Assembly (NCBI GenBank): GCA_021812385.1
Contig: JAKANO010000003.1
Span: 124,001-188,000 of the forward strand
Source: Pseudomonadota bacterium
GTDB taxonomy: Bacteria; Pseudomonadota; Gammaproteobacteria; Burkholderiales; Thiobacteraceae
DNA: 64,000 nt
Reading direction: 5' to 3'
Shown piece by piece: positions 17,836-27,358 of the stretch. A program made the translations under genes and the position numbers. Numbering within the stretch: position 1 is the stretch's first letter; each line of letters begins with the position of its first letter. The notes beneath the pieces are model-generated. The model saw nothing but the letters and a program-made list of their open reading frames with translations, had not been told where the DNA came from and searched no databases.

Positions 17836-20601
17836 ATGAAGCTCAAGTTTTTTTCCAGCCTGCGTGCGCGCTTGTTGCTGCTCATGGTTATCGCGGCATG
17901 CCCCTGGGTGGCGGCGATGTCTTACCACTTTTGGGTGGAACGGCAGCAGGCCATTGATGACGCGGGGCAAGACCTGCTCGACCTTGCGCGCAGCGGTGCG
18001 GCTACGCAGGAACGCGCTATTTCAAATGCGCGCACCATGCTGCAACTCTTGGCGGCATTGCCTGAAATTCGCTCCGGTGCAGCGCCGGCTTGCCAGGCGC
18101 TGCTGACAGGCATTCATCGCCAATCCGATCAGTACGCCAATTTGCTGGCGGCGGACCTGAATGGTCGTTTGCTGTGCGCCGCCAAGAGTGGCGGGCCGGC
18201 CGATTTCCATGAGCGCGAATGGTTTCGCGAAGCGCTGCGCCAACCCGGTTTCGTCACCAGCCATTTCATTGTCGGCAAGCTGCGCGGGCTGCCTATTTTG
18301 CCGGTGTCGTTCGCGATACGCGATGCAGATGGCCGCGCGTTTCGCGTATTGCTCGCCGCGATTAACGTCGGCTGGATGGAGCAATTATTGGACCGAACCA
18401 AGCTTGCCGACGGCGGCATCGTCAGCGTACTCGACAGTAAAGGCGTGGTGGTGGCGCGGCAGCCGAACGATCCAGCCTTCATCGGCAAAGCGCATACCAT
18501 GGCGTCGTTGGTGCGGGCGATTCAAGCCGGTGGTGATGGGGTCAGCGGAGAGGCGTTGGGCGCCGATGGCCAGCAGCACTTGTTCGCCTTCAGCCGGGTG
18601 TCTTCAGTCGGGGAAGGCAATGTATTTGTGGCGGTCACCGTGCCTAAGCGCTATGTGCTGGCCAAGACCCGGCAGACATTCCTCACTAACTTGGGCTTAA
18701 CCGGCGCACTCACGGCGCTGGCCTTGGTGCTGGGCTGGTTTTTGGCCGAGTCCATAGTATTGCGGCGGGTGCGCGCCCTGGAGCAAGCTGCACGCCGTAT
18801 TGCGGGCGGCGATTTCAGTGCGCGAACCACCTTAAATCCAGGGCACGGCGAGATCGATGACTTGGCGCGCGCATTCGACGACATGGCGGGATCCATTGAC
18901 CGTCAAATGCGACAGCTCAATAGCATCATGGAAGTCACGCCCGAAGCGATCATCATCTGCGCCAAGGATGGGCGCATCGTCCAGGACAATGCGCAAACGC
19001 TGCGCCTGTTCGGCTACGCCGAGGGCGAGTTGATCGGGCAGTCGATTGAATTGCTGCTGCCGGAGCGCTTGCGCAGCGTGCATGCGGGGCATCGCGCCCA
19101 ATATGCGGAAACCGGCGTGACGCGGGAGATGGGGGCGGGGCGCGAGTTGTTGGCGCGGCGCAAAGACGGCAGCGAATTCCCGGTGGATATCAGCCTCTCC
19201 ATGCTCCAGAGCCCGGAGGGCGACTTGGTCATCAGTGCGGTGCGCGACATCAGCGAGCGCAAAAATTTCGAAACACAAATTATTCATCAGGCAACGCACG
19301 ATGCCTTGACCGGCTTGCCGAACCGCGCGTATTTCAGCGACCTGCTCAAGCGCGCCATGGTGCAGGTCGAACGCAACGAGAAGCTGTTGGCGGTGATGTT
19401 CTTGGATTTGGATGGATTCAAAAATATCAACGATACGCTGGGGCATGAAGTAGGCGATGCCTTGCTCAAGGTGATCGCCGAACGTCTGGTCGGCGTATTG
19501 CGCAAGGATGATGTGGTCGCGCGCCAAGGCGGCGATGAATTCACCATCCTGCTCCAAGGCGTCAACGTGTTTCAGGACATCGTGCAAGTCGCCGAGAAGT
19601 TGCTGGCGGCTGCAGCGGAACCGGTCATGCACCAAGGACAAGCGATTCATGTCACCGCGAGCATCGGCATCACCATCTATCCGTTCGATGACATGAATGC
19701 CGAGAACTTGCTGCGCAATGCCGACACCGCCATGTATCGCGCCAAACAGGCCGGCAAGAATAATTTCCATTTTTATACCGCCGAAATGAACGCCAGCATC
19801 CGCGAGCGCATGGAAATCGAAAGCGGTTTGCGCCGGGCGTTGGAGAGCAACCAGTTCGAGCTGTATTTTCAGCCCAAGGCAGATATTGCAAGCAATGCGA
19901 TCGTCGGCGTGGAGGCTTTGCTGCGCTGGCACCATCCGGAACTAGGGATGATCCCGCCGGGTAAATTCATTCCAATCGCGGAAGACAGCGGCTTGATCGT
20001 GCCGATCGGCGAGTGGGTGCTATGCAAGGCCTGCGAACAGATCAAGCTGTGGCGCGCAAGCATTGCGCCAGACCTGAAAGTTGCGGTGAATGTGTCGGCG
20101 CGGCAATTCCGCCAAGCGGATTTTCTCGGCATGTTGAACGCGGTGCTGGCGAAAACCGGAATCGACCCCGCTTCCGGCGCGCTGGAATTGGAATTGACCG
20201 AAAGCATGGTGATGCAGAACGTCGAAGAAAATCTGGCGATTCTGGATCAGCTGCACGCAATGGGTATTCGCATTCACATCGACGACTTCGGTACCGGTTA
20301 TTCAAGCCTGAGCTACTTGAAAAGGTTTCGGATCCACACCCTCAAAATCGACCAGTCTTTCGTGCGCGATATCGTGACCGATGCGGATGATGCGGCGATT
20401 GCCTCATCCATCATCCTGTTGGGCCATAGTCTCAAACTCAATGTGATCGCTGAAGGCGTTGAAACCGAGGCGCAGTATCGCAAGTTGCGCGATATTGGCT
20501 GCGACGAAATGCAGGGCTATCTCTTGAGCAAGCCGCTGCCGGCGGCCGAAATCGAGCAGTATTTACTTCAAACGCCCATCCCCGTAGCTGCGCGCGCATA
20601 A
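17836..20601 (+). CDS. c-di-GMP receptor-enzyme: sensor-HAMP-PAS-GGDEF-EAL
   Basis: 921 aa. A membrane segment (about 12-30), a periplasmic Cache-like sensor (about 35-280), a second membrane segment (about 283-305), HAMP, PAS (about 360-470), GGDEF and EAL domains follow in order. The GGDEF motif (565-569) is intact, and the phosphodiesterase side keeps EALLRWHHP (EAL at 693-695) and DDFGTGYS (816 on). Both cyclase and phosphodiesterase activity are therefore possible; PAS and Cache input presumably sets the balance. The pilus ATPase at 44903 is a plausible c-di-GMP target. A 46-bp palindrome with a T run ends the gene. Confidence 0.94.
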   Translation: MKLKFFSSLRARLLLLMVIAACPWVAAMSYHFWVERQQAIDDAGQDLLDLARSGAATQERAISNARTMLQLLAALPEIRSGAAPACQALLTGIHRQSDQYANLLAADLNGRLLCAAKSGGPADFHEREWFREALRQPGFVTSHFIVGKLRGLPILPVSFAIRDADGRAFRVLLAAINVGWMEQLLDRTKLADGGIVSVLDSKGVVVARQPNDPAFIGKAHTMASLVRAIQAGGDGVSGEALGADGQQHLFAFSRVSSVGEGNVFVAVTVPKRYVLAKTRQTFLTNLGLTGALTALALVLGWFLAESIVLRRVRALEQAARRIAGGDFSARTTLNPGHGEIDDLARAFDDMAGSIDRQMRQLNSIMEVTPEAIIICAKDGRIVQDNAQTLRLFGYAEGELIGQSIELLLPERLRSVHAGHRAQYAETGVTREMGAGRELLARRKDGSEFPVDISLSMLQSPEGDLVISAVRDISERKNFETQIIHQATHDALTGLPNRAYFSDLLKRAMVQVERNEKLLAVMFLDLDGFKNINDTLGHEVGDALLKVIAERLVGVLRKDDVVARQGGDEFTILLQGVNVFQDIVQVAEKLLAAAAEPVMHQGQAIHVTASIGITIYPFDDMNAENLLRNADTAMYRAKQAGKNNFHFYTAEMNASIRERMEIESGLRRALESNQFELYFQPKADIASNAIVGVEALLRWHHPELGMIPPGKFIPIAEDSGLIVPIGEWVLCKACEQIKLWRASIAPDLKVAVNVSARQFRQADFLGMLNAVLAKTGIDPASGALELELTESMVMQNVEENLAILDQLHAMGIRIHIDDFGTGYSSLSYLKRFRIHTLKIDQSFVRDIVTDADDAAIASSIILLGHSLKLNVIAEGVETEAQYRKLRDIGCDEMQGYLLSKPLPAAEIEQYLLQTPIPVAARA

Positions 20602-20606
20602 ATTCT

Positions 20607-20656
20607 AATTGGGGTCAGAGTCGAATTAATTAATTCGACTCTGACCCCAATTTTTT
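20607..20656. repeat. 46-bp palindrome (GGGGTCAGAGTCGAATTAA), probable terminator
   Basis: The left arm (20607-20628) and right arm (20631-20652) are perfect inverted copies: AATTGGGGTCAGAGTCG and its complement around AATTAATTAATT. The right arm runs into six Ts, so the transcript end of the GGDEF-EAL gene probably lies here. Sequences of this type recur in many proteobacterial genomes as REP-like palindromes (recalled). Confidence 0.85.
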
Positions 20657-20892
20657 CGCCACGATCATTCCATTCTTCTTGTTTTTATTGGATTTTCATG
20701 ATTTTAATCAATTCGGAATATCGATTTGTTAATAAATTATTTATTAACAAATAATTACAGCAGATTTCAAATAAAAATATTAGGTATTAACTATATCCGT
20801 ATATTTTATATGGAAATAAGTTAGCGCTCGTCAGTTGTGATTAAGTCATTGGCAACATTAGAGAAAATTAAGCCCTTGTGACGGTTTTATTC
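20657..20892. other. AT-rich spacer with 13-bp-arm palindrome
   Basis: No gene found. ATTTGTTAATAAA (20724-20736), TTA, TTTATTAACAAAT (20740-20752) is a perfect inverted repeat. The whole stretch is strikingly AT-rich in a GC-rich neighbourhood. It could bind a regulator or nucleoid protein, or mark a joint of acquired DNA. Confidence 0.5.
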
Positions 20893-20921
20893 TTGACCAT
20901 GCCATATAAATCTCCTATAGT
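20893..20921 (+). promoter_or_regulatory. promoter of the division/cell-wall cluster
   Basis: TTGACC (20893-20898) and TATAGT (20916-20921) are 17 bp apart, close to the sigma-70 consensus. It lies about 60 bp upstream of mraZ and leads directly into the MraZ boxes. Confidence 0.75.
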
Positions 20922-20956
20922 GGGTTGTAGTGGTAAAAAGTGGGAGGTAGTGGGGA
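20921..20956 (+). promoter_or_regulatory. MraZ operator, four TGGG/T boxes at 10-bp spacing
   Basis: TGGG at 20921, TGGT at 20931, TGGG at 20941 and TGGG at 20951 recur every 10 bp, starting at the last base of the -10 box. MraZ is known to bind direct TGGG repeats in front of mraZ and repress the dcw operon. The second box deviates (TGGT). Confidence 0.85.
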
Positions 20957-20979
20957 ATGACGTGCGTTAAAAGGGCGGT

Positions 20980-21426
20980 ATGTTTCGCGGCGCAACAGCG
21001 CTAAATCTGGATGCCAAGGGGCGGCTGGCCGTCCCGGCGCGGCATCGTGATGCGCTCACGGTGCAGGCCGGCGGCCGTCTCGTGCTGACCGCGCATCCGC
21101 ATCGTTGTCTCCTGCTTTATCCCCAGTCCGCGTGGGAACCCATCCAGCAAAAAATCATGTCTTTGCCCAGTCTCGATAAGCAAGCGAGCCTGTTGCAGCG
21201 TCTATTGGTGGGTTTTGCGGAAGATATGGAATTGGATGGCGCCGGCCGGGTGTTGGTGTCGCCGGTGCTGCGCGAATTTGCGGCATTGGAAAAACAAGTG
21301 ATGTTGGTGGGGCAAGGAACGCATTTCGAGCTGTGGAGCATGGAAGGCTGGCGCACGCAATTGGATGAAGCGTTGGCGCAAGGCGATTCCGTGTTGCCGG
21401 CGGAACTGGGGAATTTTTCCTTGTGA
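20980..21426 (+). CDS. mraZ: transcriptional regulator MraZ
   Basis: 148 aa with two AbrB-like repeats, as usual. The first carries [15 protein letters not shown] and the second [17 protein letters not shown], each the DxxGR.xxP loop that contacts DNA in the ring-shaped oligomer. It represses its own operon through the boxes just upstream. The stop codon overlaps the GTG start of rsmH. Confidence 0.96.
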   Translation: MFRGATALNLDAKGRLAVPARHRDALTVQAGGRLVLTAHPHRCLLLYPQSAWEPIQQKIMSLPSLDKQASLLQRLLVGFAEDMELDGAGRVLVSPVLREFAALEKQVMLVGQGTHFELWSMEGWRTQLDEALAQGDSVLPAELGNFSL

Positions 21427-22385
21427 AGAATGCTGTGAGCCCGTGCTCACAACATGTCCCGGTGTTGTTGGAAGAAGCGGTCGACGCATTGAATATCAAG
21501 CCGGATGGTGTGTATGTAGATGCAACCTTCGGGCGCGGCGGACATGCTGGGGCGATTTTGGCGCGCTTGGGAAAAGCGGGTCGTTTGATCGCATTCGATA
21601 AGGACCCAGCGGCCATTGCCGTGGCGCGGGCGGTGCAAGATACGCGCTTGAGTGTGGTGCATGCAGGGTTTGCGCACATGCAAGAGGCGTTGCGCGCGGT
21701 GGGAGTAGAGCGGGTGGATGGGGTGTTGCTGGATTTGGGTGTGTCGTCGCCGCAGCTGAATGAAGCGGAGCGCGGCTTTAGTTTTCGTATGGAAGGCCCG
21801 CTCGACATGCGCATGGACACCACGCGGGGGAGGACAGCAGCAGAATGGCTGGCCACGGTAGAACAAAAAGAACTGGCGGAGGCGATAGCTGAATATGGCG
21901 AAGAACGGTTTGCTAAGCAGATTGCAAGAGCGATTATTGCGGCGCGCGCGCGAGGGCCAATCACTACAACCCGAGTGCTTTCCCAGATCGTGGCAGAGGC
22001 CGTGCCCACGCGCGAGCCAGGCCAAGATCCGGCGACGCGCACCTTTCAAGCTATACGGATTTACATCAATCAGGAGCTTGAGGAGTTATCGTTAGTGCTA
22101 CCGCAAATTGTGGAGCTGCTCACCCCCGGTGGTCGTTTGGCGGTGATTAGCTTCCACTCCCTCGAAGATCGCATCGTGAAGCGCTTCATGAAATCGGAAG
22201 CGCAACCAGACAAGCTCCCCTCGAAATTCCCGATCAAAGCCGCTGATTTACCGCCGGCGCGCCTACGCTTGATCGGCAAGGCGCAACGCCCCGGCAGTGT
22301 CGAATCGGCCGCAAATCGCCGCGCGCGCAGTGCTGTGCTGCGGGTGGCCGAGCGCACGGAGCAGCCGATGGAGCATCGGGCATGA
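21423..22385 (+). CDS. rsmH: 16S rRNA (cytosine(1402)-N4)-methyltransferase
   Basis: 320 aa (MraW). It methylates N4 of C1402 in 16S rRNA with S-adenosylmethionine. Motifs: [23 protein letters not shown] (SAM loop), [20 protein letters not shown], and the C-terminal [13 protein letters not shown]. The GTG at 21423 overlaps the mraZ stop and keeps the conserved N-terminus. It overlaps ftsL by four bases. Confidence 0.97.
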   Translation: MKNAVSPCSQHVPVLLEEAVDALNIKPDGVYVDATFGRGGHAGAILARLGKAGRLIAFDKDPAAIAVARAVQDTRLSVVHAGFAHMQEALRAVGVERVDGVLLDLGVSSPQLNEAERGFSFRMEGPLDMRMDTTRGRTAAEWLATVEQKELAEAIAEYGEERFAKQIARAIIAARARGPITTTRVLSQIVAEAVPTREPGQDPATRTFQAIRIYINQELEELSLVLPQIVELLTPGGRLAVISFHSLEDRIVKRFMKSEAQPDKLPSKFPIKAADLPPARLRLIGKAQRPGSVESAANRRARSAVLRVAERTEQPMEHRA

Positions 22386-22711
22386 CGCGGCTCAATCTGT
22401 TGTTGGTCGGCATTCTGATGGTGTGCGCGCTGGGCGTGGTCACCTCGCAGCACCACGCGCGCAAGCTGTATGCGGCATTGCAGCTGGCGCAAGAATCCGC
22501 CAAGCAAATGCAAACCGAATACAACCAGCTGCAACTCGAGCAAAGCACTTGGGCCATGCACGCCCGGATCGAAAAAATTGCCGTCGAGCGCTTGCATATG
22601 CACATTCCCGACGCGGGCAAAATTCAAATGGCGCCGGTGAACCCGGTGAACCCGGTGAACCCGGTGAGTCAAGCAAACCCGCCGGGCAAGCCCGCAGGTG
22701 AAAAATCATGA
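22382..22711 (+). CDS. ftsL: cell division protein FtsL
   Basis: 109 aa. One membrane segment (about residues 3-20) precedes a periplasmic leucine-rich coiled coil, the usual FtsL plan; with FtsB and FtsQ it activates FtsWI. The C-terminal tail contains Pro-Val-Asn repeated three times, encoded by a 9-bp tandem repeat at about 22637-22665, and is longer than in most FtsL. The gene is coupled to rsmH and ftsI by four-base overlaps. Confidence 0.93.
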   Translation: MTRLNLLLVGILMVCALGVVTSQHHARKLYAALQLAQESAKQMQTEYNQLQLEQSTWAMHARIEKIAVERLHMHIPDAGKIQMAPVNPVNPVNPVSQANPPGKPAGEKS

Positions 22712-24453
22712 TGGCCAATAGCGTCAGCCGCAAAGCGCAATTGACGGTGCGTCTGCCGGTTTGGCGCACGCGGGCGATTTTGATTGCGCTGTTGATCGGC
22801 TTCGCGGCCTTAATCGGTCGCGCCGTATTTTTGCAAGGCGTGAATAAAGATTTCCTGCGCATGAAGGGCGAGGCGCGCTACTCGCGCGTGATCACGCTGA
22901 ACTCCAATCGCGGCAAGATCACCGATCGCAACAATGAGCCTTTAGCAATTTCCAGCCCGGTCGAATCGGTCGCGGTTAATCCGCGTGAAGCGGATATCGA
23001 CTCGCAGCAAATGAATCGCCTGGCCAAGCTGCTGGCGCTCAAAGACGGCGAGCTGAAAAAGAAATTCGACGAGGACCGCGACTTCGTTTATCTCAAGCGC
23101 CAACTGTCGCCGGAAACAGCGGAGAGGGTGTTGAAGCTGGATATTCCCGGTGTGTTTTTGCAGCGCGAATACCGTCGTTATTACCCCTACGGCGAAGAAA
23201 CGGCGCAAGTGCTGGGCATTACGAATGTCGATGACAAAGGCCAGGAAGGCGTTGAGCTCGCCTACAACGAGCAATTGGCCGGTGTAGACGGATCGCGGCG
23301 TGTGCTGAAAGACCGTCGCGGCAATATTATCGAAGGCGTGGAAAGCATTCGCACGCCGCAAGAAGGGCAAGACATTATGCTGGCCCTCGATCGCAATATT
23401 CAATATTTGGCGTATCGGGAACTCAGTGAGGCGATGACCGAGAACCGCGCTAAAGCGGGCGCGGCCGTGGTGCTGGATGCCAAGACGGGTGAAATTCTGG
23501 CATTGGTGAATCAGCCGTCCTACAACCCCAACAAGCGCGTCAAGAATATGCAAGCCGGTCTTACCCGCAACCGCGTGATGACCGACACCTTCGAGCCGGG
23601 CTCCACCTTGAAGCCGTTCACCGTGGCGATGGCGCTCGAAACCGGGCGCTTCAAGCCGGATACCCTGATCAGCACCGAGGGCGGCAAGATGAGCATCGGC
23701 CCGGCCACCATCCACGATGCGCATGTGGAGGGTACGCTCACGGTGTCGCAGGTGATCCAGAAATCTTCCAATGTCGGCGCAGCGAAAATGGCGCTGTCGA
23801 TGAGTCCGGAATACATGTACGAGAACTTTGCCAAGTTCGGCTTCGGCAAGCTGCCGCAGTCGGGTTTCCCCGGCGAAGTGTCCGGTCGCTTGCGGCCGTA
23901 TCAAACCTGGCGCCCGATCGAGCAAGCCACCATGGCCTTTGGCCACGGCATCTCGGTCAGCCTGCTGCAACTGGCGCGCGCCTATACCATGTTCACCTCC
24001 GATGGCGAATTGAAAAATGTTTCATTGCTCAAGCTGGACCACCCGCCGCAAAGCCAGCGCGTGATCACGCCCCTCGCAGCGCAAGAGATGCGCGCCATGC
24101 TGGAAACCGTGGTGTTGCCGGGTGGCACCGCGCCGCGCGCGCAAGTGTTGGGCTATCGCGTTGCGGGCAAGACCGGCACCGCGCACAAATTGGATGCGCA
24201 CGGCAACTATGCGCCGGATCGGTATGTGGCGTCGTTTGTCGGTTTCGCGCCGGCTTCCGACCCGCGCCTGATTATCGCGGTGATGGTGGACGAGCCTTCC
24301 GCCGGTCAGTATTACGGCGGCACGGTGGCCGCGCCGGTGTTCTCGCGCATCATGGCCGGCGCGTTGCGCCTGTTGGCGGTGCCGCCGGATATGCCGATGC
24401 AAAATATGTTGATGCCGCCGGGCGATGCGCCGGAAATTCGGGAGGAATCATGA
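22708..24453 (+). CDS. ftsI: peptidoglycan transpeptidase FtsI (PBP3)
   Basis: 581 aa class B penicillin-binding protein. A membrane anchor lies at about 22-42, a pedestal domain follows, and the transpeptidase has all three catalytic motifs: STLK (Ser299), SSN (353-355) and KTGT (488-491). It cross-links septal peptidoglycan with FtsW as partner. It overlaps ftsL and murE by four bases each. Confidence 0.97.
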   Translation: MMANSVSRKAQLTVRLPVWRTRAILIALLIGFAALIGRAVFLQGVNKDFLRMKGEARYSRVITLNSNRGKITDRNNEPLAISSPVESVAVNPREADIDSQQMNRLAKLLALKDGELKKKFDEDRDFVYLKRQLSPETAERVLKLDIPGVFLQREYRRYYPYGEETAQVLGITNVDDKGQEGVELAYNEQLAGVDGSRRVLKDRRGNIIEGVESIRTPQEGQDIMLALDRNIQYLAYRELSEAMTENRAKAGAAVVLDAKTGEILALVNQPSYNPNKRVKNMQAGLTRNRVMTDTFEPGSTLKPFTVAMALETGRFKPDTLISTEGGKMSIGPATIHDAHVEGTLTVSQVIQKSSNVGAAKMALSMSPEYMYENFAKFGFGKLPQSGFPGEVSGRLRPYQTWRPIEQATMAFGHGISVSLLQLARAYTMFTSDGELKNVSLLKLDHPPQSQRVITPLAAQEMRAMLETVVLPGGTAPRAQVLGYRVAGKTGTAHKLDAHGNYAPDRYVASFVGFAPASDPRLIIAVMVDEPSAGQYYGGTVAAPVFSRIMAGALRLLAVPPDMPMQNMLMPPGDAPEIREES

Positions 24454-25940
24454 TCCCGAGGAATCCGCCGCAAAGCCAGTTCGAATTCAAGTTGGTGGAT
24501 GCGCTGCCGGTGCGCGTGACGAATCTGGTGAACGATAGCCGCCTCGTTACGGCTGGGGATACTTTCCTGGCCTATCCCGGCATGCATCAGGATGGACGCC
24601 AGTACATTCCGCAAGCGATTGCGCAAGGCGCCAACGCCATTGTGTGGGAAACGCAAAATTATGTGTGGGACCCGGCTTGGCAAGTGCCTAATTTGCCGGT
24701 GCCGCAGTTGCGCGAGAAGGTCGGCGCATTCGCCTCCGAAGTCTATGGCCGACCCTCGCGGCACTTGTGCGCGATCGGCATTACCGGCACCAATGGCAAG
24801 ACCTCGTGCTCGCATTGGCTGGCGCAAGCCTTGAGTCAAGCAGGGCGTCCCACGGCGATTATCGGCACCTTGGGCAACGGTTTCCCGGAACAGCTGGAGC
24901 CGTCGAGCAACACCACGCCCGACCCCATCGTGTTGCAAAAAAGCCTGAAGCGCTATTTGGATCAAGGCGCAACTTGTGTCGCGATGGAAGTTTCCTCGCA
25001 CGCGCTGGATCAGGGCCGGGTGAACGGCGTGCATTTTGAAATGGCGCTGTTCACCAATCTGTCGCGCGACCACTTGGATTATCACGGCGATATGGAGCGC
25101 TATGCCAGTGCCAAATCGCTCTTGTTTACCTGGCCGGAATTGCGCCATGCCGTGCTCAACGGCGATGACCCGTATGCGCAGGAATTGCGGCAGAAAGCCG
25201 AGGCGCATGGCGTGAAAGTGATTGCTTATGGTTTCGAAGCGGGCGAAGTGCGCGGCAGCAATTTGCGCGTCGGGCCGCAAGGCTTGGCCTTCGATGTAGC
25301 CACGCCGTGGGGCGAAGCGCGACTGGAAAGCAGCGTGCTGGGCCGATTCAATGCCTCCAATTTGTTGGCGGTGTTAACCACCTTGCTGGTGGGCGGCGTG
25401 CCGTTCGAGCAGGCCATCGTCAGCGTGCAGCACGTGCAGCCGGTGCCGGGACGCATGCAGCAGTTGCGCACCCCGGGCAAGCCCTTGGTGGTGGTGGATT
25501 ACGCGCATACCCCGGATGCTTTGGAAAAAGTGCTGCTGACCCTGCGCGAAGTGGCCGCCGATTCCAAGGCTTCGGACGCCAAGTTAATTTGCGTGTTCGG
25601 CTGCGGCGGGCAGCGCGACAAGGGCAAGCGCCCGTTGATGGGCGATGTGGTGGCGAACCTGGCCGATGAGGCGGTGGTGACCAGCGACAATCCGCGCAAT
25701 GAAGATCCGCGCAGCATCATCGACGAGATCGTCGCCGGCATGGCCTCGAACTTTCATGTGGAGGTCGATCGCGCCGCCGCTATTGACTATGCGATTCATC
25801 AGGCGCGCGCCACGGATGTGGTGTTGATCGCCGGCAAGGGGCACGAGACGTATCAAGAAATTAAGGGCGAAAAATTACCGTTCAGCGATATCGAAGTGGC
25901 GCTGCGTTCCTTGGGACAAAACGGGGAGCATTCCGCATGA
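24450..25940 (+). CDS. murE: UDP-MurNAc-tripeptide ligase, meso-diaminopimelate-adding
   Basis: 496 aa Mur ligase. The ATP loop is ITGTNGKTS. The DNPR motif at residues 413-416 is the marker for meso-diaminopimelate, rather than lysine, as the third residue added. Other family marks are EVSSHALDQGR and FGCGGQRDKGKRPLMG. It overlaps ftsI and murF by four bases. Confidence 0.97.
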   Translation: MIPRNPPQSQFEFKLVDALPVRVTNLVNDSRLVTAGDTFLAYPGMHQDGRQYIPQAIAQGANAIVWETQNYVWDPAWQVPNLPVPQLREKVGAFASEVYGRPSRHLCAIGITGTNGKTSCSHWLAQALSQAGRPTAIIGTLGNGFPEQLEPSSNTTPDPIVLQKSLKRYLDQGATCVAMEVSSHALDQGRVNGVHFEMALFTNLSRDHLDYHGDMERYASAKSLLFTWPELRHAVLNGDDPYAQELRQKAEAHGVKVIAYGFEAGEVRGSNLRVGPQGLAFDVATPWGEARLESSVLGRFNASNLLAVLTTLLVGGVPFEQAIVSVQHVQPVPGRMQQLRTPGKPLVVVDYAHTPDALEKVLLTLREVAADSKASDAKLICVFGCGGQRDKGKRPLMGDVVANLADEAVVTSDNPRNEDPRSIIDEIVAGMASNFHVEVDRAAAIDYAIHQARATDVVLIAGKGHETYQEIKGEKLPFSDIEVALRSLGQNGEHSA

Positions 25941-27304
25941 TGCGCCTGACGGAAGCAGCGCAAGCCATTGGCGCCGGCATCAGCGGTACGGATGTCACGT
26001 TTAGCTCGGTGAGCACCGATACGCGCACGCTGCAGCACGGTGCGCTATTCGTGGCGCTGCGCGGCGCGCGTTTCGATGGCCACGATTTTGTGCGCCAAGC
26101 CTTGGAGAACGGCGCGAGTGCCGCCTTGGTCGATAGCCAGTTTCAACCGCAGGCAGCCGGCATCGCCGACGATGCTGGGTTGCTGATCGTGGCGGACACG
26201 CGCCTGGGTTTGGGTCAGTTGGCTGCGGCCTGGCGCAAGCGTTTCGATATTCCCCTGATCGCGGTGACCGGCAGCAACGGCAAAACCACGGTGAAAGAAA
26301 TGCTCGCCGCGATCTTGGCAACGGCCGCCGGCGATGCGCAAGCCGTGCTCGCGACGCAAGGCAATTTGAACAACGATATCGGCATGCCCTTGATGCTGCT
26401 GCGCCTGCGCGCGCGCCATCGCTTCGCCGTGATTGAAATGGGCATGAATCATCTGGGTGAAATCGACTATCTCACGCATCTGGCGACGCCGACCGTGGCG
26501 CTGGTGAATAACGCGCAAACCGCGCATGTGGGGGAGTTGGGCAGCGTTGAAAACATCGCGCGCGCCAAAGGAGAAATTTTCGCCGGGCTGCGCCCAGGCG
26601 GGATAGCCGTGATCAATGCCGACGATGCGTTTGCGCCGCTGTGGCGCGAATTAAACGCCGGACGAGCAGTGATCGATTTCGGCTTGGAGCACTCGGCGCA
26701 GGTGACCGGGCGCTACGAATTGCTGCCGGCCAGCGCGCGCTTGGAGATTCAGTTGCCGCAGCAAACCGTGCAAACGCATTTGCAAGTTCCGGGCCTGCAC
26801 AACGTGCGCAATGCGCTGGCAGCCAGCGCTGCGGCGCTGGCGGTGCACATCGAGCCGCAAGTGATTGCACAGGGACTGGCTGCATTCAAAGGGGTGAAGG
26901 GACGCTTGCAAAGCAAGGTCGTGCTGCATGGTGCGACGCTGATCGACGATAGCTACAACGCCAATCCCGGCTCAGTGCGCGCCGCCATCGAGGTGCTGGC
27001 GCAAGCGCCGGGGGAGAAAATTTTAGTGTTGGGCGACATGGGCGAACTGGGTGCGGAGGGCGCGCAACTGCATGCAGAAATTGGCCGTTACGCGCAGGAA
27101 AAGGGCATCGATGCGCTGTTTTGTTTGGGGGATTTAAGCCGCCATGCGGCGCAGGCGTTTGGCGCCGGCGCGCAGCATTTCGAGCGCATTCAGGAGCTGC
27201 TGGCGGATTTGGAAAACCGCCTATCGCCGACGACGACGGTGCTGGTGAAAGGTTCTCGCTTCATGGAAATGGAGCGGGTTGTGAGGAGCTTTGAAATTGC
27301 CTGA
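25937..27304 (+). CDS. murF: UDP-MurNAc-tripeptide-D-Ala-D-Ala ligase
   Basis: 455 aa. It adds the D-Ala-D-Ala dipeptide, completing the UDP-MurNAc-pentapeptide. The ATP loop VTGSNGKTTVKEML and the downstream EMGMNHLGEI, DDSYNANPGS and LGDMGELG motifs are those of MurF. Its start overlaps murE by four bases; mraY begins 54 bp later after a short spacer. Confidence 0.97.
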   Translation: MMRLTEAAQAIGAGISGTDVTFSSVSTDTRTLQHGALFVALRGARFDGHDFVRQALENGASAALVDSQFQPQAAGIADDAGLLIVADTRLGLGQLAAAWRKRFDIPLIAVTGSNGKTTVKEMLAAILATAAGDAQAVLATQGNLNNDIGMPLMLLRLRARHRFAVIEMGMNHLGEIDYLTHLATPTVALVNNAQTAHVGELGSVENIARAKGEIFAGLRPGGIAVINADDAFAPLWRELNAGRAVIDFGLEHSAQVTGRYELLPASARLEIQLPQQTVQTHLQVPGLHNVRNALAASAAALAVHIEPQVIAQGLAAFKGVKGRLQSKVVLHGATLIDDSYNANPGSVRAAIEVLAQAPGEKILVLGDMGELGAEGAQLHAEIGRYAQEKGIDALFCLGDLSRHAAQAFGAGAQHFERIQELLADLENRLSPTTTVLVKGSRFMEMERVVRSFEIA

Positions 27305-27358
27305 GATGCGAGGAGCCGGGATGACGCGTAACAACGCAATGCCGCATTGGAGTACGCC

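Noticed and set aside
18832-19935. 367-codon minus-strand ORF opposite the GGDEF-EAL gene
   Set aside because: It is the antisense of the PAS-GGDEF region. The plus strand carries all catalytic motifs.
22942-23970. 342-codon minus-strand ORF opposite ftsI
   Set aside because: It lies wholly within ftsI, in a GC-rich region where antisense frames stay open. It has no recognisable motif and no ribosome site.
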